Below are positions 45,822 through 57,507 of a DNA stretch of 64,000 nucleotides, piece by piece. Source of the stretch: Phallusia mammillata (Eukaryota > Chordata > Ascidiacea > Phlebobranchia > Ascidiidae). Each line of letters opens with the position of its first letter. Position 1 is the first letter of the stretch. The translations under genes and the position numbers were made by a program. The stretch is taken from assembly GCA_003260075.1 (NCBI GenBank), contig QLIY01000368.1:1-64000 (forward strand), written 5' to 3'. A model generated the notes under the pieces. It did not search any database and was not told the origin of the DNA. It saw nothing but the letters and a program-made list of their open reading frames with translations.

Positions 45822-48800
45822 CTGTAACGTTTATTGCTTCTTTACTTATAGAACTCTTTGCTTCTGACAATTCGGTTTGATTTTTATCTCTACTTTTTCC
45901 AATGTCCCTGACGTCAGATTCAGTTTCTGTTGTATTTAATTTAGTCGAAACATCAAGATTCGTTTCTACAACTACATGGGTAACCTGGGATTCTGCTTCT
46001 GCGGTAGTATGTGTTACTTCAGGTTCTGTTATTGTATAATTGGTCGCAAAGTCTGGTTCTATTTTTTGAGCATCAGGTTTGATATCGGAATCTGTTTTAA
46101 TGCCATCAAATGTGCCGCCAACTTCCGTCTCTCTTTCATCGGTTGTGACTTCTGAGTCCGTTTTCATTACCTCAGATACAATTTGGGATTCTGGTTCTAT
46201 GCTATTAGACTTAAAGTCAGGCAAATCATCAATGGTGACACCAGGGTCGCCTTCTAAGGCATCATGTGTGATGTGGAGTTCCGTTGCTGCGTCATCAGTC
46301 GTTACGTCAGGGCTATTTTGCTCAACGTCTGTCTCTGCATTAAAGATACCAGATATAACGTTAGGTTCTTTTTCTGTGACATCAAGTGTGAGGTCGGGTT
46401 CCGTTTCTGTGTTTTCTGTCTTCTCGTCAGGGTCATTTTTCTCTAATTCAATGACATCGGGTATACCGGTAGGTTCTGATTGTATGACATCATGTGTGAC
46501 GCCAGTTTCCGTTTCTGTATATCCTGTCTTCCCTTCAGGGGCATTTTGCACTGATTCAATACCGTCAGGTTTTGGTTCTGTGACACCATGTGTGACGTCA
46601 GGTTCTGTCTCTGTGTCATCAGTCTCCAAGTCGGAGTCATTTTGCTCTGATTCAATGGCATCAGCTGTAACTGTCGGTGCTTTTTTAGTTACATCAGGTT
46701 TTGTTTCTGTGTTATCTGTCTTTACGTCAGGTATAATTTTGGGCTCTTGTGTGATGTCAGGTTTTGTCTTTGTATCATCAATAATGGCACCAGGATCCGT
46801 TTGCATAGGCTCAGATGTGGGGGGGGGGATATCCTGTCTTCCCTTCAGGGGCATTTTGCACTGATTCAATACCGTCAGGTTTTGGTTCTGTGACACCATG
46901 TGTGACGTCAGGTTCTGTCTCTGTGTCATCAGTCTCCAAGTCGGAGTCATTTTGCTCTGATTCAATGGCATCAGCTGTAACTGTCGGTGCTTTTTTAGTT
47001 ACATCAGGTTTTGTTTCTGTGTTATCTGTCTTTACGTCAGGTATAATTTTGGGCTCTTGTGTGATGTCAGGTTTTGTTTCTGTATCATCAATAATGGCAC
47101 CAGGATCCGTTTGCATAGGCTCAGATGTAACATACGGTTCTGATTTTATGTCATCGATGTTGGCGTCAAGTTTTGTTTCTTTTTCATCATTTGTAACTTC
47201 AAGGTCTGTTTCTTTGGCATTATTTGTGACGTCCGGTTTCCCATCAGAAGTCTTTAGTTTTTGTGTGACATCAGACTCTGTTTCTTTGTCATCAAGTAGA
47301 TCTTCCAATTCTTCATCCAGAACTCCAAGTTTGGAGCCAGATTCCGCTTTTATGTCATCAGTCATAATTTCAGGGATTGTTTTTGTGACCTCGTGTAAGA
47401 CGTCAGGTTCTATTTCTTTAGAATCAAGTGCTACGTCAAGATCTGTTTCATTTGTATCACTAGAAACTGTTTCCATTGGCTTATGTGTGACGTGAGGTTC
47501 TGTTTTTATGTCATCTGTATTTTCGTCAAGGTTTATTTCCATTTCATTAGAAGTGACGTCATGCTCTGAATCCACGATTTCGGAAATATCACCCAAGTTT
47601 GTTTCAATATCTTCAGGATTACAGTCAGGCTCATCTTCTTTGACGTTGTGTTTCACGTCATGCTGTGTCTCTGTGATATCGAGTGAAATTTCATGTTCTG
47701 TTTCTTTGGCATCTGACTTGGCGTTAGAAACTTCTTCCATACCAGGTAAGACGTCGGGCTCGTTTCTGATGTCCTCATCAGAATATGCTTCTGGTATGTC
47801 AGGTTCACTGTTGATTAATGTCTCGGTTTCAGATCTCGCACCTGAAAATTCTTCTGATATTTCTGTATATTTATCACCGCCTTGCTGTGAAAATTGTTCC
47901 ACGCGTTCACGCTCATCTTGTTCAACAATCTTTTTCACTTCAGCCATTCCGATATCAGGTTGCACGACACGAAACCGTATTCTACAAAACAAGCGAACTG
48001 CATAAATATTTCGAAGCAGTAAATCAAGATAAGTCAATGACGTCACTACTTACGGGTGGTCACGTGGTGTTTGTGCATACAGTATGACGTAGCCGATCGA
48101 GGAAGCAACTGCCAAACATATGGCAACTAAAATCAAACGGTAAGATATACCAACTTTTTTGTCATCCGCCTGAGGCTTTCTGTAAGACAAAAATTAGGTT
48201 AAGGTTTGTATGTCTTTTCCCCAAACTTGAAATATTATTTGTATTAATCGATATGTTTTGGGTGAGCTCAGTGGTTGGGTCGCCTGAATATTCTGTTGGG
48301 TCGCTTGTTTAAGTGACAATTACAGCATCTACTTTTTGACGCCTCGTAGCGTTATTTTTATACATTTCCCAAGGCTTTAAATTGTTGCCCAATAATAACT
48401 TCATCACAACTTGTCGTGATAATGGTTAAAACTGTTTGTGACGTCATAACGTGATGTGTTAGCTCACAGTAGAGCGTTGTCTGGCTAATAATGCCTCGAA
48501 GTTCGGAATAAATGGAAATGTTTGGTCGTAAAAACAACAGCGTTTGTTCGTTATAAGGTTATTGATTTGCTAAACTGGCGTAGTAATTTTCATAAAGCTT
48601 TCCCAACTTACAGACAAAAATACAACTAAAATAGCATGTCCATGGGTCGCGAGAAACCACAAAACTAGATTTTGGTAAGTATTTGGGTCGCGTTAAAAAA
48701 AGGTTGGGAACCACTGGGTTAGCTTACTTTTGTTTTCCTACATCTTTTCTTGTTTTCTCAACCTCTGCTTTCTTCTTGATGTTTTTTTGTTGCTCCGTTT

Positions 48801-48843
48801 TCTTGGCGATATTTGCATCCTTCCGTTTTTTGTTTTTTCCCAT
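45822..48843 (-). CDS. signal-anchor membrane protein with long acidic Thr/Glu/Asp repeats
   Basis: Exons 48843-48728, 48179-48054 and 47981 to about 45822 join in phase. A lysine-rich start (MGKNKKRKDANIAKKTEQQ) is followed by one hydrophobic segment (YRLILVAICLAVASSIGYVIL), suggesting a type II orientation with a short basic cytosolic end. The remainder, several hundred residues, is built of loose 20-22-residue repeats with ETEPDVTH, KPDVT and similar cores, extremely rich in Asp, Glu and Thr and without Cys. Triadin, junctin and aspartyl hydroxylase share this plan of basic tail, one membrane segment and acidic region, but I see no diagnostic homology. A G10 run (46819-46828) with a duplicated flank interrupts the repeats, so repeat number is unreliable. 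The last exon can end at a donor at 45822 (phase 1) and continue into the FKBP exons. Otherwise translation stops at 45772. Confidence 0.6.
46535..47118. other. G10 junction with about 290-bp duplicated flank in the acidic repeat exon
   Basis: 46535-46818 and 46829-47118 carry almost the same sequence on either side of G10 (46819-46828), differing by a few bases. Without the junction the frame runs through once. With it, one run of repeats is counted twice and shifts frame. Confidence 0.7.
48269..48716. mobile_element. hAT-type MITE, 448 bp, abutting a splice donor
   Basis: The ends CAGTGGTTGGGTCGC and GGTTGGGAACCACTG, with octamers GGTGAGCT and GGTTAGCT (seven of eight), mark an insertion. 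It is in intron 1 of the acidic membrane-protein gene. Its target duplication overlaps positions +4 to +11 of the intron, so the 5' splice site GTAAGC was kept. Confidence 0.85.
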
Positions 48844-51800
48844 TTTTTAGTCCCATTGGAGCTAACAGTCTTTACATTTGCGTCTGCTAAAAATCCTCAA
48901 AATATGTTCGCCCAATTTATATACAACTACATTGAACAAACGCTGCCTTATATTCATGTAACCTGCAACCCACAAGGCCAAAATGAACAAACATTTAATT
49001 AATTACACTTTTATAGTTTTGTCAAAATATGTTAAAGTGTTAAAATGGTATATCAAGGCAATTTAACTGATGTGTCCAGCATAGCTCTTGGTTACTGTTT
49101 TATTTTTTAGTGCTTTAAAATTGACATACCAAGTTAAAGTTACTTGACGTTCAGTAATCTCAAAAACAGCAACCTTCAATTGCTTTCTCTGACTCTTTGA
49201 ATATTTAGCCAAACCTTATCTATGCTAACATCAGCAAAAGCTATAATAAAGCTTGTGACACTGACAGGTTCCGGTGCCCCTTTGTCGATCTCTGTCCGAC
49301 ACGTTTCACAAAAAAACGTCGAGAGCAAAGTATAAGTTGAGTGTTTAGTGGAGTGCACTTAACTGTTATTACCACTTTTAGTTGAACCATTCGGGCGATA
49401 CACGTGTAAAAGTTGCAAGTTACCAAAGTTACACTTCTATTTTCGTCATAATTTGTTGTGTTGGAATTTGGGCGTTGATATCACAGTTTGCAACTTGAAT
49501 TGGCCCATTGTTATGCAACCACAAGGATATTTTTGTCATTTTGTATTCTTTTTTAACCAAATCTTTTTGTTTCCATGAATTGATACAAAATTGTTATGAT
49601 ATATTGACGTAGTTGGCATAGTACGTTGTGCCTGATCTTGCAATATGCGGACTGCATCGCATTTATCCCACCACATATGGCGCAACAGAGCGCTATTCGA
49701 GTCGATGTGATTCTGGCAGAAACGTGGCCGAGGGGGGGGGGGGGGGGGGGCCATGAAAAAATGTCAACTTACACCTGTACCCATGGCGTGCCAAACCACG
49801 TGGATTACATGTACTAAACATAATAATTGGCACACGGCCATATCGTGTTTAGTTTGGGTTGAATTTACAACTAATACTTTTTTCACAATTCATAATTATA
49901 TTTTTGGGAAATATAAAACAAACTTAAAAAAAACGCAACTATTTTGAACGCTAAAAATGTTTTGCACACAGTGTGCTATCTGTTTTCGACTTTGACTATA
50001 ATAGGTTAGCAGCAGTGGTGGTGGGGGGGGGGCTATCTGTTTTCGACTTTGACTATAATAGGTTAACAGCAGTGGTGGTATTTAAATTTTTTGTCAGCCG
50101 GTTTTATCACAAAAGTCATACTTTTTAGCCGATTTTGTTACAAAAAGTCCATTGACAGTAACCAGTGATGGTAACCAGTACGCTGGTCTCGTCAAATTTC
50201 TTTAGATGGGTCTATAGAAAAGGTACGAACCGGCAGAATCCCACCACTGGATAATAGGTATAGTGATTTGTATTACATTTTCATCGTAGCTTTCGAACAG
50301 AATTGTTAAAAATAGAATATCAACCAAAGGCATAAAATCGTGGATTAACCGATGAACCAATTTCACATCGAGGGTTGTTCAATCTCAGTCAATTTGTACG
50401 TTTCAATGCCACGTAGAGAAAGCAATTGCTTATGAAACTATAAGTGGCTTTTCTCCGTCGATTATAACTGATTATATGTACTCAAATATTGATCCTTTGC
50501 CCTTACCAATGTCTTTTGGGAATTCTGTAAAAACTATAACAGCCTTGTCGCTCCTCAACACTCAATCATCGGTCTTTGATTTGTTGAGACCCCGACAGTC
50601 TTAGGATTGGTTGGGGGGGGGGGTGTACGTTTCAATGCCATGTAGAGAAACCAATTGCTTATGAAACTGTAAGTGGCTTTTCTCCGACGATTATAACTGA
50701 TTATATGTACTCAAATATTGATCCTTTGCCCTTACCAACGTCTTTTGGGAATTCTGCAAAAACTATAACAGTCTTGTCGCTCCTCAACACTCAATCACCG
50801 GTCTTCGATTTGTTGAGACCCCGACAGTCTTAGGATTGGTTTGGTTTATGTGGTCGATTTGTTTTCCCATTATTTGTAAAGGGTGCGCCTGTTCTGATGT
50901 TTAGTCATATTGGTTAAGCTCTGATGCCTCGACCCAGGTGTTGGAACAATTTTATGTTGCTTTTATGTTTGAGCTTAAACTTGAGTAATGCTATTCGGAA
51001 GCACTAAGGTTGGATCGAAATTTTCTTTTTTTTAATTTACGCGTTGGTCGAAGTAGTTTTTGTTGGACTAAAACAAAGTCAGTTTTAAGATTTTTGACTG
51101 TTTGCTTTTATATCAACACTTGGTCAACATAAACGCAATAAATAAAATTCATTGTGATGTTGTTTTTGTTCCTAATACAAATGCCTTGTTATTACCTGTA
51201 TGTTTAGTAAGAGTTGGCCAAATGCTTGGAAATAGCCGATAGTTTTCAAAAATACTGCGTAAAATCAAAATTGTTTTAAGTTATTTTCTGAATTACTGCG
51301 TAAAATCAAAAGTGTTGTAGGAAAAAAATGCCTCACTTTTTAGTACCTGAATTGCGGTTGTGCGTGGCTAAGCCGCGTCGTTGTGGAAAGGTCATTATGT
51401 TGTAAGATTGACTTTACGTATGTGAAGGGGAAAGGTGCTTTTGTGTGATAGATGAATTTTTCATACCTTGCGCAAAGACGTTTGAACAGAAGGCCTTCAA
51501 TATTGCATCAAGTGTTGATGAGGGTCACTGTGCTGCGATGGTTTTGCATTCAGGTTTTCTGTCCACGAGTGTAGCAGTAGCCTACTCGTTTTAGAATCGC
51601 CGATAGCTACAAATAATTTTGCGATTTTTGATATTTTGCTTCTGGATAGATTTCTTGTGCTATACATTGTAAGTTTAGTACCTTCAGTCGCGAATTTGTT
51701 GAAAACTTTAAAGCTTTGTTTAAATATAGGCCTTATGACCAAACCCACTGTTATAGTTTGGTTTAGTTAGTCATATAGAGAAAGTTTTGAATGCTTCTGT

Positions 51801-52192
51801 TGTGCTGCCTTCAATCTACGAACTTTACGCGTTAGTTTATTCGTTTAATTTTTTTTATTGTTTGCAAAACCATTTGAATCGGTTGCGTAATTTTAAACTT
51901 AGTTTTACATCTTTTCGGAAATAAATTTACAACAATTTCTAAGAGTCGAAAAAAGTCATGACTGATGCAGCATAGACTGTATTGGCGAAAGCTTTTTTAT
52001 GTTAGTATAGTAATACAAGGAAATTTTCCAGCGTTTTGATATTTACGTGACAGATTGACTTATGCTGTAAATCACTGTATCCACTGTTGATCTATATTCT
52101 AATCGTCTTTGTTTTATTGCAAGGTACGTAGACTCCCTGTCGACCGCGACAATTGGGATTATCCTTTCATTATCACGCAATCAATACCCTTA
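48844..52192. other. intergenic, no gene recognised
   Basis: Contains a G19 tract (49732-49750), G10 (50023-50032) and G11 (50613-50623) junctions with duplicated flanks (50397-50612 against 50624-50850), and a MITE at 50070-50249. ORFs are short and unsupported. Confidence 0.5.
50070..50249. mobile_element. MITE of the same family as 59654-59799
   Basis: Ends CAGTGGTGG and CCACCACTG. It shares TTTTTGTCAGCCGGTT, AAAAAGTCCATTGACAGTA and GAACCGGCAGAATCCCACC with the copy in the VGLUT intron. The flanking octamers GTTAACAG and GATAATAG match at six of eight positions. Confidence 0.7.
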
Positions 52193-55100
52193 ATGATGTC
52201 ATCAGAGACGTCGTACAGCACAACAATGACTGCGTTCTACAATGCACGGAAAGCAGCGAAAAACTCATTTATCAACATACGAAACAGGTGGGTTTTAAAA
52301 CTGTTTACATTTTTAGTCCCCAGCACATAAAACACACACACGGGGGGGGGGCCAACATACGAAACAGGTGGGTTTAAAACTGTTTACATTTTTAGTCCCC
52401 AGCACATAAAACACACACACGAGTTTGCGTTTCGATGTTGTACTGTTTTAGAAAAATCTTTGATTCAATTTGGAAAGCAAACGGTTCGTATGAAAGTTCA
52501 ACGTTAAACGTTAAAACCAAGGGCAAGCAGTTCGTCAAGATAATGTGTAAAATAAGGCCCTCAAGAAAAATGTGTTCTTCAACATTTGGGATTTAGTTCA
52601 GTGTATTTGAAAGTGCGCAAGTTTCACCGCATAAACTCAAATATTCTGTTGGTCCCGTTCAAGTGCTAAATTTTTTCGCGATATCGGTATTTTATACGCA
52701 TTTAGTTTTTGTTGCGTTTTATTTGCATTATCGAGAAACATTGAGTAGATGTTTAAAATTTCTGATCGCTTTAAAAAAGCTTGGGAGTTAAGTTTATTAT
52801 ATTCAGTTTACAAATCATAAAAACCAACAACACCAGCGGGATTTCTAAAATAAGAAACCCCCATTTGGTTTACATCGAATAATAAATTGTTTCTACAAGA
52901 TTTGAAACATCTCCCATCGATCGTTCATACCGTAGCTCATAAACTTGAACCGTAAAATCAATAATACAATCGTTCTCTAATAGCAACAAAGTGTGTGTGA
53001 TGTCACAATAGTGAAGGGCGATGTGGAACGTCGAGCAGTGTGACATACTGTTCTGACATTTCCCGACGTTAGGAAAGTGAATTAAACAGAGAACGACTTT
53101 GAATTATTGATGAGTGGTTGGGAAGAGAAAAGTGACATAAAACGTGCAAAGTGTGTTTGCTTGGCGTTGCACCCGCCTTCTTGTCAACATAAATGCAAAT
53201 TATCCACTTTTTAACTAAAAATCTAAATATATCACTTCCAATGGTAATGAAAATATAAAATTGTAAATAAGTTCTATTTAAAAAGCAGTACAAAGGACAC
53301 CACAAATGGTATCGGTATTCTGTTTCAAAATCGAACTGTCATAACAATCATAAAGTCACATATACTCTATTTTATGCGCTAATGTTCAAAAAAGGGGGGG
53401 GGGAGATAATCAAGATAATGTGTAAAATAAGGCCCTCAAGAAAAATGTGTTCTTCAACATTTGGGATTTAGTTCAGTGTATTTGAAAGTGCGCAAGTTTC
53501 ACCGCATAAACTCAAATATTCTGTTGGTCCCGTTCAAGTGCTAAATTTTTTCGCGATATCGGTATTTTATACGCATTTAGTTTTTGTTGCGTTTTATTTG
53601 CATTATCGAGAAACATTGAGTAGATGTTTAAAATTTCTGATCGCTTTAAAAAAGCTTGGGAGTTAAGTTTATTATATTCAGTTTACAAATCATAAAAACC
53701 AACAACACCAGCGGGATTTCTAAAATAAGAAACCCCCATTTGGTTTACATCGAATAATAAATTGTTTCTACAAGATTTGAAACATCTCCCATCGATCGTT
53801 CATACCGTAGCTCATAAACTTGAACCGTAAAATCAATAATACAATCGTTCTCTAATAGCAACAAAGTGTGTGTGATGTCACAATAGTGAAGGGCGATGTG
53901 GAACGTCGAGCAGTGTGACATACTGTTCTGACATTTCCCGACGTTAGGAAAGTGAATTAAACAGAGAACGACTTTGAATTATTGATGAGTGGTTGGGAAG
54001 AGAAAAGTGACATAAAACGTGCAAAGTGTGTTTGCTTGGCGTTGCACCCGCCTTCTTGTCAACATAAATGCAAATTATCCACTTTTTAACTAAAAATCTA
54101 AATATATCACTTCCAATGGTAATGAAAATATAAAATTGTAAATAAGTTCTATTTAAAAAGCAGTACAAAGGACACCACAAATGGTATCGGTATTCTGTTT
54201 CAAAATCGAACTGTCATAACAATCATAAAGTCACATATACTCTATTTTATGCGCTAATGTTCAAAAAACGTCTCCGGCTTTTAAAAGTAATCTATTGACT
54301 TAATAAACGCATTTTTTGAAGAATATCGAATCTTGGTCAGCCGGATTATGACTCAACAGACCGCATGGTTTCACCAAACAGTTACGAAGAAATGAACGAA
54401 CATCAGCTAAATGGACACGCCCATGCTACGCCCTCATCTAAAGGTTGGGGGAAACCCCACGAAGTACCAGAGTCGTAAGCTAATTGTTGTATTTATTGAA
54501 ATGTGCTCAAATAAAACATCAGAATTTGTGAAACTTGTAAATTTATTGGGAAACGTCTTTTTATTTGTTAGGAAACATCTCCTTAACGAGAAAGTAAAAA
54601 AAAATTTAAAAAAACAAAAACAAATTTAAAAAAAAACAAACTAATTTACCCAAATGTTGAAAGTATATTAAAATTTCCTTGAATTAAATATAATTAAACA
54701 TTTAAAACACAAATACAACTTAATATTGATAATTTGGCCCTCTTGTCTCAATTTAACTTACTTATACATGAAAAACACAGAACCGGCAGAATTAACCAAC
54801 CATTGTTTTCTTGCAGGCAGAATCCATGGATTTGGTTTTGTACTTGTATGTGGTTACCAAAGCGATACGTTCTCGCCTTACTAAGCGGTATGGGATTTTG
54901 CATTGCGTTCGGCATGCGATGTAATCTCGGTGTAGCGATGGTTGAGATGGCAAACAACTACACCGAGACACTCGAAAACGGAACACGTGTTGTCAAGGTC
55001 AGTTCAAGGTCGTGGTTTCTAAAAACATTGTTGTGGCCAAAATCATTTGAAATGTGTGCTAAAACTTGTCAGTTATGATTACAAACAAAGAATGTTGTTC

Positions 55101-55340
55101 GTAGTATTTTTCACCAATAAAACGTTTCGTGTTTTAGGAATGGAAAAATTTTTCCGGTAACGATATTAGTCGATAAATATAGTGGAAACATGTATATTTC
55201 GCCTAATTTTCTTCTCCTGTTTCTTATTCAAATAGAAGGGTTCCGACACTGTACAGTTCAAACACTCTCAGTGTTTTTTTAAATCTTTTTTGTTTGATGA
55301 TTGCAGTCGGTTTTATTTTAATTTTTTTGACTTTTTTGAT

Positions 55341-55427
<87 letters not shown>

Positions 55428-57454
55428 TTTTTGATGAAAAATATTTCTAGCCGCCAGATCTTACATGGAGTCCTGGAAAGCAAGGTTTTATTCACGGTTC
55501 GTTTTTCTGGGGTTACATTATCACCCAAGTACCGGGTGGTTACCTTGCTTCGAGAATTCAAGCAAACAGGTCAGTAAGATACTCGTTCAGTGGCATCGCT
55601 GTACACAACACCCGCAGGATCCAAAGCCCCAATTTAAAGCGTATTTGTTGCGTTTTGCGTTTTGTTCGCAATACCAGTTAATGTCATTTTAAGAAGGCTT
55701 ATTAATCCCTCAGTATCCCTACCAGGCTGACAAAAAGTATTCATTTTTGCTGATTTACTACATTTGGTGTGTTGTTCATAAATACGTTGTGTTGTTTTCA
55801 CCTGGATATTGTTATTGATAACAGAATGTTCGGTATAGCCGTACTAGCAACGTGCGCGCTCAACATGTTTCTTCCAGCCGCTGCCAAATATCACTGGACG
55901 GTATTTGTGTTCGTCCGCGTGTTGCAGGGTTTAGCTGAGGTAAGCAATAGTTCAAACCGTCTTTGCTTTGACATTTAAAAATGATTTTTTTGTAAACATA
56001 AAGATTTAAATTAGGCCTATATTGATCCTGTTACTTACTGTACTTTCTTAACTTGAATGTTTCGATAAAATATGAATTTTGGGAGCTAAAAAAATATCAT
56101 TCAAAAAAACAAACATCAAACAACTTTTGAAATGACGCTTTAAAGTTTAAACGTTGTGACTTTTTTGCAGGGAATTCTCTACCCTTCCTGTATTGGGATG
56201 TGGAGTAAATGGGCGCCGCCAATGGAGCGCAGCAGACTCGCCACTATCTCGTTTTCAGGTTGGCGACGTAACTAAACATAGAATTTTATTTATAGTTCTG
56301 TTTTGCACAAGTATATTAAAATTTCCCAAGTAATTACTTGGTAATGAGAGATGGCATTTTTCATTTATATTTATCTTTATGGCCTGTCCCGATGCCAATG
56401 GTTTGAAAAAAATCCAAGTTGCGTACATTTTCTGAATTTCAATTTTTTTAATTTTTACGTTTGGTTGATCATCATCAGCAGCAATGTTTAAAAATGCATT
56501 CTCTTCACCACAAAAGCGTTGTCAAACTATAGTGTCTTTTTTGTGCTGTTATCATGTATTGGTTTTAAAAACTGTTTTTAAGTCTTGCGAATACTGGCCG
56601 AGACATGTGCGTGCAGACAGTAGGCGATAACTGACCGACGCCCTTTCAATAATTCATGATTTCTTCCTAATCAATTGAAAAACCACGTAACTTGTCAGGA
56701 GAACTCACCTCACCATGGTCGGTTTACGGCTTGTGGTTTTCAAAATTGAGAAAAAATGTAAATAGCTATTTTACCTGACTGTGGATCGGCTACAAATCGT
56801 TAGTGTGCTTTTCTTTAAATTCGTCCAGAAAGTTAAGGTGTTGGTTAACGCTTTTTGGGTGTTGGTTAACTCTTTGTTAAGATACTAAAAAATAGCTTCG
56901 TTGTGAAAAAATCATTAATAAATCTTTTGCCATCGTTAATAAATGCGTTAAATCATCAAATAAACAGCATGCCATACTTTAAGGGACAACATGGACCGGA
57001 CTGATTAACAAAAAAATTTGAAACAGTTTTTAAAACATAAGGTTTTGACAAACAACAGTTTTTTCATATTGACAAGAAGGGGTAAAAAAGATACGGCAAG
57101 TTATACCTGACGCAAAAATGCGATGAGCTTATCACATCACCAAACGTTTTGTAACACAGTCTGAATATCATTTTATTCGTGAGTTTAAAAGTGTATGGTC
57201 TGTTTTCAATATCAAATTATCCGCTTTATCTTAATGTCAATGTTCCGCAATATAATTTGGCTTAAAATCAACCATATTTCTTGTTGACATTTAAAACCAT
57301 CGATTAAAGAACTTTTCTCAACACTTGGCAATAACCCATTCCGCAAACGCAAGTAATTAGTTTCACTAATCTTTTCGACTTTTTTCTACAAGGCTTTGTG
57401 ACGTAACAACTCGAGGGAAGGCGATTGCTGGGCACTAATCGTTCGTGTGTTCGT

Positions 57455-57507
<53 letters not shown>

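Noticed and set aside
46079..48005. Long plus-strand ORFs rich in Ser and Val (46079-46864, 46815-47495, 47508-48005)
   Set aside because: They are antisense shadows of the minus-strand Thr/Glu/Asp repeat exon, whose splice sites, start and membrane segment support the minus strand.
53069..54180. Two identical minus-strand ORFs of 78 codons suggesting a duplicated gene
   Set aside because: They lie in blocks of about 860 bp repeated exactly around a G10 gap inside a VGLUT intron and have no family resemblance.
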